A stretch of 64,000 nucleotides of DNA. It comes from Rhodococcus sp. X156. GTDB lineage: Bacteria; Actinomycetota; Actinomycetes; Mycobacteriales; Mycobacteriaceae. The notes below the pieces were generated by a model. That model was not told where the DNA came from. It did no database searches and worked only from the letters and a program-made list of their open reading frames with translations. The position numbers and the translations under genes were made by a program. This document shows, piece by piece, positions 9,421 through 19,003 of the stretch; within the stretch, counting starts at the first letter, position 1, and each line of letters opens with the position of its first letter. Where the stretch lies: the NCBI RefSeq assembly GCF_004006015.1, contig NZ_CP034766.1, positions 2,203,001-2,267,000 on the forward strand, in the 5' to 3' direction.

Positions 9421-9459
9421 ATAAGTAAACCCATCCTAACTGAGTGAAGCCTAACCTAA
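9421..9459. promoter_or_regulatory. Two IdeR/DtxR iron boxes
   Basis: TGAGTGAAGCCTAACCTAA at 9441-9459 matches the IdeR/DtxR consensus TTAGGTTAGGCTAACCTAA at 14 of 19 positions (my count), including an unbroken CTAACCTAA half. A second, weaker copy at 9421-9439 (ATAAGTAAACCCATCCTAA) matches at 12 of 19. They lie between the divergent hmuO and the gene at 9528, so both may be iron-repressed. Confidence 0.75.
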
Positions 9460-9527
9460 TGGCGATCTTTCCACTGGCCGGTCAGGACCCTCGGCCCCGC
9501 TGCCCACCCTCACCACTGGAGCCCCCG

Positions 9528-10199
9528 ATGAACCGTCGCACCGCCGCCACCGCCCTGGCCACCCTCTCGACGGGCGCCCTGCTCGGCCTCGCCCCCGGCA
9601 CCGCCCTCGCCGCCGAGAACGTCGACCTCACGGTGACCAAGTCCGCGGACGTGCAGCCGGGCGAGAAGCTCACCGTCAGCGGCACCGGCGCCGACCCGCA
9701 GGCCGGCTACTACGTCGCGCTGTGCGCCGCCGGCACCACCAGCCCCAAGGGGCCCGACTGCCTGGGTGACCGCACCCAGCCCGGCACCCAGGTGTGGCTG
9801 AGCAACTCCCCCGGCGCCACGGCCAAGCTGGGCGCCGACGGCACGTTCAGCACCGAGCTGACCGTCCTCGCCAACGGCACCACCTCCACCGGCAAGGCCA
9901 TCGACTGCACCACCACCGCCTGCGAGGTCACGCTCTTCCACGACCACCGCAACGGCTTCGACACCGTCGCGACCGTGCCGCTGAAGCTCGCCGCAGCCAG
10001 CTCGAGCAGCGCCACCTCCGCCACCTCGGCCACCAGCACCCCGTCCGCCGGCGCCCCCGCAGACTCCGCCACCACCAACACCGCGGCGGAGTCCGAGGAC
10101 AGCAGCAGCGCCACCGGCTGGATCATCGGCGGGGTGGTCGTGGTGGTCGCTGCTGCCGCGGCCGCCCTGTATGTCCGGTCCCGGCGAAACGTCGGCTGA
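9528..10199 (+). CDS. Secreted, membrane-anchored neocarzinostatin-fold protein
   Basis: 223-aa exported protein. A signal peptide (MNRRTAATALATLST..., cleavage near ALAAE at about 26-29) is followed by one beta-sandwich domain at about 30-150. Its pattern VDLTVTKSADVQPGEKLTVSG, GYYVALCAAG and IDCTTTACEVTLFHDHRNG resembles the neocarzinostatin/enediyne apoprotein fold, including two likely disulfides. A Ser/Thr/Ala-rich linker and a C-terminal membrane helix (about 195-217) with RSRR stop-transfer residues follow. The start at 9528 has ACTGGAG at correct spacing; an upstream ATG at 9444 is part of the promoter region. Similar domains occur in actinobacterial HtaA-type haem-uptake proteins, and the divergent hmu operon with shared iron boxes suggests a surface haem-binding role (inference). 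Confidence 0.7.
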   Translation: MNRRTAATALATLSTGALLGLAPGTALAAENVDLTVTKSADVQPGEKLTVSGTGADPQAGYYVALCAAGTTSPKGPDCLGDRTQPGTQVWLSNSPGATAKLGADGTFSTELTVLANGTTSTGKAIDCTTTACEVTLFHDHRNGFDTVATVPLKLAAASSSSATSATSATSTPSAGAPADSATTNTAAESEDSSSATGWIIGGVVVVVAAAAAALYVRSRRNVG

Positions 10200-10252
10200 G
10201 CGGGCGAGATCGGCAGCGACGGCGTCTGCGGTGCGCCGTACGGTGGGGGGTC

Positions 10253-12022
10253 GTGACCAGTACCGGCGCCGACTCCGGCGCACCCAGCCCGCGCGATGAC
10301 CAGACGGGTGCCACCTCCCGCAGCAGCGGGGCGGTGCGCACCGACCAGGCGGCGAGCACGCGACCGCACGTCAACCCGTGGCTGTCGCTGACGGCCACCC
10401 TGATCGCGGTGTTCATGCAGCTGCTGGACGTGTCGATCGTGAACGTGGCGCTGCCGAGCATCTCCACCGAGCTGGGTGCGTCCTTCTCCACCCTGCAGCT
10501 GGTGATCACCGCCTACACGCTGGCCTTCGCCTGCACCCTGATCACCGCCGCCCGGCTGGGTGACCTCTACGGCCGGCGCAAGGTCTTCCTGCTCGCGCTC
10601 GCCTCGTTCACCATCGCCTCGGTGCTCTGCGGCATCGCGCAGAGCCCGGTGGAGCTGATCGGGGCCCGCTTCCTGCAGGGGCTCACCGCCGGGATGATGC
10701 TTGCGCAGACGCTGGCCATCATCACCTCCACCTTCCCCGCCGAGCAGCGCGGCAAGGTGTTCGGCATCTACGGCGCCACCATCGGGATGGCCACCATCCT
10801 GGGCCCGACCCTGGGCGGCGCCCTCATCTCCTGGGACGTCCTCGGCCTGGAGTGGCGGGCGATCTTCCTGGTCAACGTGCCGCTCGGGATCATCGCGCTG
10901 CTGTTCGGCTACCGACACCTGGTGGACAGCCGCGCGGAGTCCGCTCAACGCCTCGACCTGCCCGGCGTGGGGCTGTCGGTGCTGGGCCTGTTCCTGGTGG
11001 TCTACCCGCTGGCGGAGGGCCGTGAGCGGGACTGGCCCACCTGGTTGGTGCTGATGCTGGTGGCGTCGGTGCCGGTGCTGCTGGGCTTCGTGCTCCACGA
11101 GTACCGCCGTGGGCGGCGCAACGACTCCCCGCTGGTGGAGCTGCGAGTGTTCCGGGACCGCGCGTTCAGCGTGGGCTGTGTGATGGCGCTGCTGTTCTTC
11201 AGCTGCCTCATCTCGTTCTTCTTCACCATCTCCCTCACCCTGCAGGCGGGCTTCGGGTTCACCGCCCTGCACTCGGGCCTGATGACGCTGCCGTTCGCGC
11301 TCGGCTCGGCCGTGGCCTCGGGCTCGTCCAACAAGGTGGCCCAGAAGCTGGGCAGCCGGGTGCTCATCGTGGGTGCCGGTGTGCTGGCGGTGGGGCTGCT
11401 GTCGCTGTCGGTGGTGATGAACCAGCAGGGCACCTCTCCGCACTGGCTGGCCTACGCCGCACCGCTGCTGGTCTCCGGCGCCGGTCTGGGGCTGTTCATC
11501 GCTCCGCTGCAGACCATCATCCTGTCGGAGGTCAAGCAGGAGCACGCCGGCTCCGCCTCGGGGCTGCTGCCCACCTTCCAGCAGCTCGGCGGCTCGGTGG
11601 GGCTGGCGGTGATCGGCGTGCTGTTCTTCACCTTCATCGGCAACCAGGGACAGGCCGCGGTGCAGAAGGTCACCCCGGAGCTCACCCAGCAGGTGGCCGC
11701 GAGCGGGCTGCCCACGCCGGCGCAGTCGGAGATCATCGGCTCGTTCGGCACCTGCGCCGAGCGGCGGCTGTCGTCGGCCGATCCCACCTCGGCGCCGCCC
11801 GGGTGCGAGCCCGCCACCGCCATCCCGGGCAGCCCACAGGCGCAGGTGGGCCCGGCGCTGGCCGCGGCGGGCAAGGAGGTGGGTGGCCAGGCGTTCCTGC
11901 AGGGCCAGCGCCGCACGCTGTGGGTGTTCTCCGGGGTGCTGGTGGTGGTGATGGCGCTCGCGCTGGCGCTGCCCCGCCGCACCTCCGGCCACGGCGGGCC
12001 CTCCCGCGGCACCGCCGCCTGA
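10253..12022 (+). CDS. MFS drug exporter, DHA2 (14-TM) family
   Basis: 589-aa proton-coupled multidrug efflux protein. A disordered N-terminus of about 40 residues precedes LTATLIAVFMQLLDVSIVNVALPSI, the DHA2 motif C/D1 region (LDVSIVNVALP). Motif A GDLYGRRKVF and motif C GATIGMATILGPTLGG are clear, and hydrophobic segments throughout fit 14 helices. A periplasmic loop near residues 495-545 contains two Cys. The GTG at 10253 is the first start after the purine-rich GGTGGGGGG. It ends in a hairpin terminator shared with the convergent glnE. Substrate unknown. Confidence 0.9.
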   Translation: MTSTGADSGAPSPRDDQTGATSRSSGAVRTDQAASTRPHVNPWLSLTATLIAVFMQLLDVSIVNVALPSISTELGASFSTLQLVITAYTLAFACTLITAARLGDLYGRRKVFLLALASFTIASVLCGIAQSPVELIGARFLQGLTAGMMLAQTLAIITSTFPAEQRGKVFGIYGATIGMATILGPTLGGALISWDVLGLEWRAIFLVNVPLGIIALLFGYRHLVDSRAESAQRLDLPGVGLSVLGLFLVVYPLAEGRERDWPTWLVLMLVASVPVLLGFVLHEYRRGRRNDSPLVELRVFRDRAFSVGCVMALLFFSCLISFFFTISLTLQAGFGFTALHSGLMTLPFALGSAVASGSSNKVAQKLGSRVLIVGAGVLAVGLLSLSVVMNQQGTSPHWLAYAAPLLVSGAGLGLFIAPLQTIILSEVKQEHAGSASGLLPTFQQLGGSVGLAVIGVLFFTFIGNQGQAAVQKVTPELTQQVAASGLPTPAQSEIIGSFGTCAERRLSSADPTSAPPGCEPATAIPGSPQAQVGPALAAAGKEVGGQAFLQGQRRTLWVFSGVLVVVMALALALPRRTSGHGGPSRGTAA

Positions 12023-12025
12023 GCA

Positions 12026-12056
12026 CGGTCCGGGGCGCAACCGCCGCGCCCCGGAC
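12026..12056. terminator. Bidirectional terminator between MFS gene and glnE
   Basis: Perfect 12-nt stem GGTCCGGGGCGC (12026-12037) and GCGCCCCGGACC (12045-12056) with a 7-nt loop, between two convergent genes. Confidence 0.85.
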
Positions 12057-12070
12057 CCACCATCAGGTGC

Positions 12071-15070
12071 TCAGGTGCCGAAGGAGTGCTCCACCACGCC
12101 GCGGGCGCGCCGGGTGACCTTGCGGTAGTGGTCCATGAAGGCGCCTGGGTCGTCGTCGGACCAGCCGGCGGCCGTGGCCACCGCGGCCAGCACCCGCCCC
12201 GGACCGGGCAGCTGGTCGGCGGGCTTGCCCCGCACCAGCACCAGCGCGTTGCGGGCCAGGGTGGCGGTCAGCCACGCCGTGCGCAGGGTCTCCGCGTCGG
12301 CGGCCGACAGCAGCTCGGCCGCACCGGCGGCCTCCAGCGCCTGCAGGGTGGAGGTGGTGCGCAGCGACGCGATCTCGTGGCCGAAGCGCAGCTGCAGCAG
12401 CTGCACCGTCCACTCCACGTCGGCGAGCCCACCGCGCCCGAGCTTGGTGTGGGTGGCCGGATCGGCGCCGCGCGGCAGCCGCTCGGAGTCCACCCGGGCC
12501 TTGATCCGGCGGATCTCCCGGATGGTGGCGGCGTCCACCCCGCCGTCGGGGTAGCGCACGTCGTCCACCATGGCGCAGAAGCGCTCGCCCAGCTCCCGGT
12601 CGCCGGCCACCGCGCGGGCCCGCAGCAGGGCCTGCGCCTCCCACGGCGCCGACCACTGCTGGTAGTAGGAGCGGTAGGAGGACAGCGTCCGCACCATCGG
12701 GCCGCTGCGGCCCTCCGGACGCAGCCCGGTGTCCACCTCCAGCGGCGGGTCGGAGCTGGCCTTGGCCAGCAGCGCGCGCACCTTGTCGGCCACCCGCGAC
12801 GCCCACCGCACCGCGGTCTGCTCGTCGGCGTCTCCCCGGGGCTCACAGACGAAGAGCACGTCGGCGTCCGAGCCGTAGCCCAGCTCGGCGCCGCCCAGGC
12901 GGCCCATGCCGATCACCGCGATGGCCGCCGGGGCCTCGCCGTCACCGCGGGCCTCGGCGGCCACCGAGCTCAGCGCGGCGTCGAGCACCGCCGCCCACAC
13001 CGAGGACAGCGCGGCGCAGACCTGGGGGACGTCGAGCAGCCCCAGCAGGTCGGCGCTGGCCACCCGGGCCAGCTCGTGGCGACGCAGCCCGCGGGCCGCC
13101 TCCACCGCGCGCTGTGGGTCGCGGTGGCGCCCGGCGCTCACCTGCAGGCTCTGCGCGACGTCGGCGGGCTCCACCTCCAGCAGCCGCGGCCCGCTGGGGC
13201 TGTCGGCGTAGAGGCGGAGCACCTCCGGTGCCCGGATGAGCAGGTCGGGCAGGTAGCTGGAGGTGCCCAGCACCCGCATCAGCCGCTTGGCCACCGCGCC
13301 CTCGTCGCGCAGCGTCCGCAAGTACCAGGGGGTCTCCCCCAGCGCGTCGGACAGCCGCCGGTAGGCCAGCAGCCCGCCGTCGGGGTTGGGGGTGTCGGCC
13401 AGCCAGCCCAGCAGGATCGGCAGCAGCACCGTCTGCAGCTGGCTGCGTCGTGAGGACCCCGCGGTGAGCGCGCGCAGGTGGTTCAGCGCGCTCTCCGGGG
13501 AGGTGTAGCCCAGCGCGGCCAGCTGGCGGGCGGCGGAGTCCTCCGACAGCCGCAGCTCCTCCGGCTCCGAGCGGGCCACCGCCTCCAGCAGCGGGCGGTA
13601 GAAGAGCTTCTGGTGCAGCCGGCGCACCCGCACCGCGTTGCGCCGGATCTCCGCGGCCAGCACCCCGGCGGCGTCGGTGCGACCGTCCGGGCGCACGTGC
13701 GCCGCCCGGGCCAGCCAGCGCATCGCGGCGGCGTCGTCGGGGTCGGGCAGGGTGTGCGTGCGCCGCATCTGCTGCAGCTGCAGGCGGTGCTCGAGCAGGC
13801 GCAGGAACTCGTAGGAGGCGGTGAGGTTGGCGCCGTCCTCGCGGCCGACGTAGCCGCTGGAGGACAGCGCGCCCAGGGCGTCCACGGTGGACTGCACGTG
13901 CAGCGCCTCGTCGAAGCGGCCGTGCACCAGCTGCAGCAGCTGGACGGCGAACTCCACGTCGCGCAGGCTGCCGCTGCCCAGCTTGATCTCGCGGTCGCGC
14001 AGCTCGGCGGGCACGTTCTGCTCCACCCGGCGGCGCATCGCCTGCACCTCGGGCACGAAGTCCTCCCGCTGCGAGGCCGTCCACACCATCGGCGAGACCG
14101 CGTCGATGTACTCCTGGCCCAGGGCCATGTCGCCGGTCATCGCTCGGGCCTTGAGCAGGGCCTGGAACTCCCAGGTCTTCGCCCAGCGCTGGTAGTAGGC
14201 CAGGTGCGACTCCACCGTGCGCACCAGCGCCCCGGAGCGGCCCTCCGGACGCAGCCCGGCGTCCACCTCGAAGAAGGCGCTGCTGCCGATGCGGACCATC
14301 GCGCCGGCCAGCCGGTTGGCGACCGCGTCGGCGGGCTCGCCCACGAAGATCACGTCCACGTCGCTGACGTAGTTGAGCTCGCGGGCCCCGCACTTGCCCA
14401 TGGCGATCACCGCGAGCCGGGTGCTGCAGGGCTCGTCCCCGCACACCTCGGCCACGGCCACGGCCAGGGCGGCGGTGAGCGCGGCGTCGGCCAGGTTGGC
14501 CAGGTGCAGGCCCACCTCCTTGTACGGCAGGACGGGCAGGTCCTCCACGGTGGCGGCCAGGTCGGCAGCGGCGAGCACCAGGGTGCGGTCGCGGTAGGCC
14601 GTGCGCAGCGCCGCCACGGCGTCGGAGCCGGTGAGCAGCGACCGCCACAGCGCGCTGCCGGGCTCGGGCTTGGCGTGCACGACGCCGAGCAGCTCTTCCT
14701 GCAGCTGCTCCACGCCCGGCAGCTCGATGTGCTCACCGGCCAGCAGCTGCCAGGTGTCGCCGTGGGCCACCAGGTGGTCGCTCAGCGCCGTTGAAGAGCC
14801 CAGGACGCCGAACAGCCTGCCGCGCAACGGCTTCTCGGTGAGCAGCCGCTTCGACAGCTCTTCCCAGCGCGACTCGGAAGACTCCGACAGGCGCTCCAGG
14901 CCGCGCAGGGCCAGGTCTGCGTCGGGCGAGCGGGACAGCGCCCAGAGCACCTCACGGTGCTTGTCGGTGGTCCAGCCCAGCTTGGCCAGCACGTCCGCTG
15001 CACCCGGGTCGATCAGTCCCAGCCGGCCGGGGGTGGGCAGAGCCGAGCGGTAGCGATCAGAAGTTGTCAC
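12071..15070 (-). CDS. glnE: Glutamine synthetase adenylyltransferase GlnE
   Basis: Bifunctional enzyme that adenylylates GlnA1 and reverses the modification in response to nitrogen status. The 999-aa protein shows two nucleotidyltransferase domains. The N-terminal one contains [19 protein letters not shown] at about residues 225-243, the C-terminal one [21 protein letters not shown] at about 730-750; both keep the paired aspartates. GLRPEGRSG follows each. The GTG at 15070 gives [19 protein letters not shown] and overlaps the upstream GATase stop by 4 nt (GTGA). Position between glnA1 and glnA2 matches M. tuberculosis Rv2221c, where the enzyme is essential for controlling GlnA1 activity. Confidence 0.97.
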   Translation of the reverse strand: MTTSDRYRSALPTPGRLGLIDPGAADVLAKLGWTTDKHREVLWALSRSPDADLALRGLERLSESSESRWEELSKRLLTEKPLRGRLFGVLGSSTALSDHLVAHGDTWQLLAGEHIELPGVEQLQEELLGVVHAKPEPGSALWRSLLTGSDAVAALRTAYRDRTLVLAAADLAATVEDLPVLPYKEVGLHLANLADAALTAALAVAVAEVCGDEPCSTRLAVIAMGKCGARELNYVSDVDVIFVGEPADAVANRLAGAMVRIGSSAFFEVDAGLRPEGRSGALVRTVESHLAYYQRWAKTWEFQALLKARAMTGDMALGQEYIDAVSPMVWTASQREDFVPEVQAMRRRVEQNVPAELRDREIKLGSGSLRDVEFAVQLLQLVHGRFDEALHVQSTVDALGALSSSGYVGREDGANLTASYEFLRLLEHRLQLQQMRRTHTLPDPDDAAAMRWLARAAHVRPDGRTDAAGVLAAEIRRNAVRVRRLHQKLFYRPLLEAVARSEPEELRLSEDSAARQLAALGYTSPESALNHLRALTAGSSRRSQLQTVLLPILLGWLADTPNPDGGLLAYRRLSDALGETPWYLRTLRDEGAVAKRLMRVLGTSSYLPDLLIRAPEVLRLYADSPSGPRLLEVEPADVAQSLQVSAGRHRDPQRAVEAARGLRRHELARVASADLLGLLDVPQVCAALSSVWAAVLDAALSSVAAEARGDGEAPAAIAVIGMGRLGGAELGYGSDADVLFVCEPRGDADEQTAVRWASRVADKVRALLAKASSDPPLEVDTGLRPEGRSGPMVRTLSSYRSYYQQWSAPWEAQALLRARAVAGDRELGERFCAMVDDVRYPDGGVDAATIREIRRIKARVDSERLPRGADPATHTKLGRGGLADVEWTVQLLQLRFGHEIASLRTTSTLQALEAAGAAELLSAADAETLRTAWLTATLARNALVLVRGKPADQLPGPGRVLAAVATAAGWSDDDPGAFMDHYRKVTRRARGVVEHSFGT

Positions 15071-15822
15071 GACTCTCCGAGCAGGGGTAGGTCGATCCGC
15101 GTGGACTTCGGGCGGTGCGCGTCGGCGATCCCGACGAACGTGGCGACGATCGGCCGCCACGTCTCGGCGAGGTCGGCGTGGCCGTCCTCGAGCACGCCCG
15201 GTTGGTGCTGTGCCGGCGGCATGGTGGCCGCGGTCTCCGGGTTCTCCGTCATCCACCGGCGCACCAGCTCCGGCGTGGTCTCGATGTGGAACTGCAGGCC
15301 CCACGCCGTCGCACCCACGCGGTAGGCCTGGTTCGGGCAGCGCTGCCCGGCCACCAGCAGCGTGGCGTCGGCGGGCAGGCGGTGCACCTCGTCGGCGTGG
15401 AACTGCAGCACGTCGGGAGTGAAGGGCAGGGTGGCCAGCAGTGGGTCGGCCGCGGCGGCGTCCCGCTTGGCCACCAGCCGCAGGCCCGCCTCGGGACCGT
15501 CGGGCATGCGGCGCACGTCGCCACCCGTGGCCAGCGCCAGCAGCTGGGCACCCAGGCAGATCCCCAGCACCGGGGTGCCGGTGCGGACCGCGGCGCCGAG
15601 CAGGGCGCGCACGTCGGCCAGCCACGGGTGCTCGGCGTCGTCGGCGGCGCCCATCGCCCCGCCCAGGCAGACCAGCGCGCCCACCCCGGCGAGGTCGGCC
15701 GGCACCGGCTCACCGGCGAAGGGCCGCACCAGCCGGAGGTCCGCACCCGCCTCGACCAACCAGTCCTGCATCGGTCCGAGCGGATCGTCCGCCGCCGGCT
15801 GCAGGACGAGGACAGTGCTCAC
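15067..15822 (-). CDS. Class I glutamine amidotransferase-like protein
   Basis: 251-aa GATase-1 domain protein. The nucleophile elbow [11 protein letters not shown] has Cys89; the catalytic His and Glu are H179 and E181 in [11 protein letters not shown], so the triad looks intact. There is no synthetase partner domain; proteins of this stand-alone type are often annotated as GMP-synthase-like or gamma-glutamyl hydrolases such as PuuD. It sits between glnA2 and glnE, is coupled to glnE by a 4-nt overlap and lies 31 nt after the glnA2 stop codon, which suggests a role around glutamine or gamma-glutamyl compounds (inference). Substrate not determinable from sequence. Confidence 0.85.
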   Translation of the reverse strand: MSTVLVLQPAADDPLGPMQDWLVEAGADLRLVRPFAGEPVPADLAGVGALVCLGGAMGAADDAEHPWLADVRALLGAAVRTGTPVLGICLGAQLLALATGGDVRRMPDGPEAGLRLVAKRDAAAADPLLATLPFTPDVLQFHADEVHRLPADATLLVAGQRCPNQAYRVGATAWGLQFHIETTPELVRRWMTENPETAATMPPAQHQPGVLEDGHADLAETWRPIVATFVGIADAHRPKSTRIDLPLLGES

Positions 15823-15853
15823 GGGCAGAGCCTAGCCACCAGCCGTGCCGCCG

Positions 15854-17197
15854 CTACAGGTTGAGGTAGGTCTTGAGCTCGTACGGCGTCACGTTGCGCC
15901 GGTAGCTGTCCCACTCCGCGCGCTTGTTTCGCAGGAAGTAGTCAAAGACGTGCTCGCCCAAGGCATCTGCCACCAGCTCCGAGCTCTCCATCAGCCGCAG
16001 CGCCTCGCTGAGGTTCTGCGGCAGCTCCTGGTAGCCCATCGCTCGGCGCTCGGCCTCGCTCAGCGAGGACACGTCGTCCTCCGACGCCGGCGGCAGCTCG
16101 TAGCCCTCCTCGATGCCCTTGAGCCCGGCCGCCAGCATCACGGCGAAGGTCAGGTAGGGGTTGCACGCGGAGTCCGGGGTACGGATCTCGATGCGTCGCG
16201 AGGAGGCCTTGCCCGGGGTGTACATCGGCACCCGGACCAGGGCGGAGCGGTTGGCCGCGCCCCACGCGGAAGCGGTGGGTGCCTCCCCGCCGGTGATCAG
16301 GCGCTTGTAGGAGTTCACCCACTGGTTGGTGACGGCACACAGCTCGGGGGCGTGGCGCAGGATTCCGCCGATGAACGCCTTGCCGGTGGCGCTGAGCTGG
16401 TTGGGGTCGTCGGGGTCGTGGAAGGCGTTGGTGTCGCCCTCGAACAGGCTCATGTGGGTGTGCATCGCCGAGCCGGCCTCGTCACGGAAGGGCTTGGGCA
16501 TGAACGAGGCGCGCACTCCCTCGTTGATGGCCACCTCCTTGATGACGTAGCGGAAGGTCATCACGTTGTCGGCCATGCTTAGCGCGTCGGCGTAGCGCAG
16601 GTCGATCTCCTGCTGGCCGGGGGCGGCCTCGTGGTGGCTGAACTCCACCGAGATGCCCATGGACTCCAGCGCCTCGATGGCGTGGCGGCGGAAGTTCGGC
16701 GCCTCGTCGTTGACGGCCTGGTCGAAGTAGCCGCCGGAGTCCGCCGGGATCGGCACCGAGCCGTCGACGGGTCCCGGGCGCAGCAGGAAGAACTCGATCT
16801 CCGGGTGCACGTAGCAGGTGAAGCCCATGGCCTTGGCCCGGTTGAGCTGGCGGCGCAGCACGTGGCGCGGGTCGGCCCAGGACGGCGAGCCGTCGGGCAT
16901 GACGATGTCGCAGAAGATGCGGGCGGAGTGCTGCTCGCCGCCATCGGAGTCCACCCAGGGCAGGATCTGGAACGTGGACGGGTCGGGCTTGGCCACGGTG
17001 TCGGCCTCCGACACCCGCGAGAAGCCCTCCACCGACGAGCCGTCGAAGCCGATGCCCTCCGCGAAGGCGCCCTCCAGCTCGGCAGGGGCGATCGCCACCG
17101 ACTTGAGGTAGCCGAGCACGTCGGTAAACCACAGGCGCACGAACTTGATGTCGCGCTCTTCCAGGGTGCGGAGCACGAACTCCTGCTGACGATCCAT
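15854..17197 (-). CDS. glnA2: Glutamine synthetase-like protein GlnA2
   Basis: 447-aa GSI-alpha-type protein, close to M. tuberculosis GlnA2 (446 aa) from MDRQQEFVLRTLEERDI to the end. Catalytic signatures FDGSSVEGF, HPEIEFFLL, GSAMHTHMSLF and NRSALVRVP are kept. The adenylylation loop of GlnA1 (NLYELPPEE) is absent, as expected for this branch. The ATG at 17197 is used; an in-frame start 18 nt further upstream gives an unconserved extension. In other actinobacteria GlnA2 paralogues are reported to act on other amines (gamma-glutamylation of polyamines in Streptomyces GlnA3), so glutamine synthesis should not be assumed. It leads the glnA2-GATase-glnE run. Confidence 0.93.
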   Translation of the reverse strand: MDRQQEFVLRTLEERDIKFVRLWFTDVLGYLKSVAIAPAELEGAFAEGIGFDGSSVEGFSRVSEADTVAKPDPSTFQILPWVDSDGGEQHSARIFCDIVMPDGSPSWADPRHVLRRQLNRAKAMGFTCYVHPEIEFFLLRPGPVDGSVPIPADSGGYFDQAVNDEAPNFRRHAIEALESMGISVEFSHHEAAPGQQEIDLRYADALSMADNVMTFRYVIKEVAINEGVRASFMPKPFRDEAGSAMHTHMSLFEGDTNAFHDPDDPNQLSATGKAFIGGILRHAPELCAVTNQWVNSYKRLITGGEAPTASAWGAANRSALVRVPMYTPGKASSRRIEIRTPDSACNPYLTFAVMLAAGLKGIEEGYELPPASEDDVSSLSEAERRAMGYQELPQNLSEALRLMESSELVADALGEHVFDYFLRNKRAEWDSYRRNVTPYELKTYLNL

Positions 17198-17251
17198 AGC
17201 GGTGACCCTAGGCATTCCGGGTTACAAGCGTGTGTCGAGGGTCCTTGAGCG

Positions 17252-18904
17252 TCAGCACCGGGTGCCCTCCTCCGGCAGCTTCAGGTCCTCCAGGTAGGCG
17301 GTGACCACCTCGTCCACGCAGGACTGGCCCTGCAGCGCAACGGTGTGCTGGTTGCCCTCAAAGCTGAGCAGGCGGGCCTGCAGCTGGCGGGCCAGGTCGA
17401 CCCCGGCCGCGTACGGGGTGGCGGGGTCGCCGGTGGTGGAGATGACCAGAACCTCCGGCAGGTCCGGGGCGCTGACCGGGTGCGGGGTGGACGTGGCGGG
17501 GACCCGCCAGAACGCGCAGGTGTCCAGCGCGGCGGCCCCGGTGGCACGGCCGTCGTCCAGGAACGGCGCGACCTTGCGGTACTGGGCCTCGGCGGCGTCG
17601 TTGGTGGCGCGGTCGGTCAGCGGCGGGTCGTCCACGCACCGGATGGCGTTGAAGGCGTCGTTGGTGTTGTTGTACGAGCCGTCGGCGTTGCGGCCCTCGT
17701 AGAGGTCGGCCAGCGCCAGCAGGGTGTCGCCCTTGCCCGCGGCGAGCTGGGCCAGCCCGGCCCGCAGCGCGCTCCACAGCTGCGGGGAGTACAGCGCCTG
17801 CAGCGTGCCGGTCTGGGAGTCGGCGTAGCTGAGCCCGCGCGGGTCCCTGGTGGTCACGGGGGCGGCGACGAGCGGGTTGACCAGCTGGCGGTAGCGGACC
17901 ACCGCCGCCTCCGGGACTGGTCCCAGCGGGCAGTCGCTGAGCTTGACGCAGTCGGCGACGAACGCGTCGAACGCGCCCTGGAAGCCCTGGCCCTGCAGCA
18001 CCAGCTCCTGCACCGGGTCGGCCATCGGGTCGACGGCGCCGTCGAGCACCAGGGCGCGCACGTTGGCCGGGAACGCCTCGGCGTAGGCCGTGCCGATGCG
18101 GGTGCCGTAGGAGTAGCCCAGGTAGGTCAGCTTCTGCTCGCCGAGCACCGAGCGCAGCACGTCCATGTCCTTGACCACCTCACGGGTGCCGACGTGGGCG
18201 AGCACGTCCACCCCGACCCGGTCGGCGCAGGTGTTGGCGTAGTCCTTGGCCACCTGCTCGCTGCGGGCGATGCCGGCCGGGGAGGTGTCCACGTCCACCA
18301 GCGCGCGGCGGGCGTCGTTCTCCGGCCCGGTCAGGCAGGTCACCGCCGGCTCTGACGCGCCGACCCCGCGCGGGTCGAAGCCGACGAGGTCGAAGTGCTC
18401 CCCGACCGGGGTGCCGGCGACCGCCGAGGCCAGGTCGGCGGCCAGGCCCATGCCCGAGGCCCCCGGTCCGCCGGGGTTGACCACCAGCGACCCGGTGCGG
18501 GCCCCGCTGGCCGCCTTGCGCAGCACGCCCACCGTCACCTGCCGGCCCGCCGGCTGGGCGTAGTCCAGCGGCACGGTCATCCGGGCGCACTCCAGCCCGT
18601 CGGCGGCGTAGGCCTGCTGGCTGTCCGGGCTGACCGCGAACTTCTCGCAGTCGCCCCAGGTGAGCGTCTGGGCGTAGAACTCCCCCAGCCCCTCCGGCAC
18701 CGGGCCCACCGGCATGCCCGGGCTGGCCGAGACGCTCGGCGGGCCGGCGACCACCGGCTCCCCACCGTCGGCGGCGCAGCCGGTCAGCGCCAGCACCACG
18801 GCCCCACCCACGGCGATCCCGGCGGCCACCCGGCGGGTGCGGGGGCGCTGCCGCCACGGACGGGGCGGGCTCGGGGCGGGCGGGCTCGGGTGGCGCAGCG
18901 TCAT
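17252..18904 (-). CDS. Exported alpha/beta-hydrolase lipoprotein (CaeA/Hip1-like)
   Basis: 550-aa secreted hydrolase related to M. tuberculosis Rv2223c/Rv2224c (CaeA/Hip1), cell-envelope serine proteases/esterases. A basic N-terminus, a helix at about 26-42 and the lipobox LTGC (Cys43) predict a lipoprotein. The oxyanion motif VVNPGGPGASG is at about 141-151, FDPRGVGAS at 176-184 and the nucleophile in GYSYGT at Ser265. The C-terminal TAP-like domain includes VLVISTTGDPATPY and the late His in EGNQHTVAL. Single copy here, tandem in M. tuberculosis. It is divergent from nadE with 99 nt between the starts. Confidence 0.9.
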   Translation of the reverse strand: MTLRHPSPPAPSPPRPWRQRPRTRRVAAGIAVGGAVVLALTGCAADGGEPVVAGPPSVSASPGMPVGPVPEGLGEFYAQTLTWGDCEKFAVSPDSQQAYAADGLECARMTVPLDYAQPAGRQVTVGVLRKAASGARTGSLVVNPGGPGASGMGLAADLASAVAGTPVGEHFDLVGFDPRGVGASEPAVTCLTGPENDARRALVDVDTSPAGIARSEQVAKDYANTCADRVGVDVLAHVGTREVVKDMDVLRSVLGEQKLTYLGYSYGTRIGTAYAEAFPANVRALVLDGAVDPMADPVQELVLQGQGFQGAFDAFVADCVKLSDCPLGPVPEAAVVRYRQLVNPLVAAPVTTRDPRGLSYADSQTGTLQALYSPQLWSALRAGLAQLAAGKGDTLLALADLYEGRNADGSYNNTNDAFNAIRCVDDPPLTDRATNDAAEAQYRKVAPFLDDGRATGAAALDTCAFWRVPATSTPHPVSAPDLPEVLVISTTGDPATPYAAGVDLARQLQARLLSFEGNQHTVALQGQSCVDEVVTAYLEDLKLPEEGTRC

Positions 18905-19003
18905 GGGAGCGATCGTGCCACGCCCGCACCCGCACAGTGGTGACCCGACAGGGCCGCTCACCGTCGGTGCCCCCATGCGCACCCGCCGATTAGGCTCACG
19001 CCC

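Noticed and set aside
9444-9527. N-terminal extension of the neocarzinostatin-fold protein from an ATG at 9444
   Set aside because: The extension lies within the iron-box promoter region and would bury the signal peptide; the ATG at 9528 has a good ribosome binding site and starts directly with the signal sequence.
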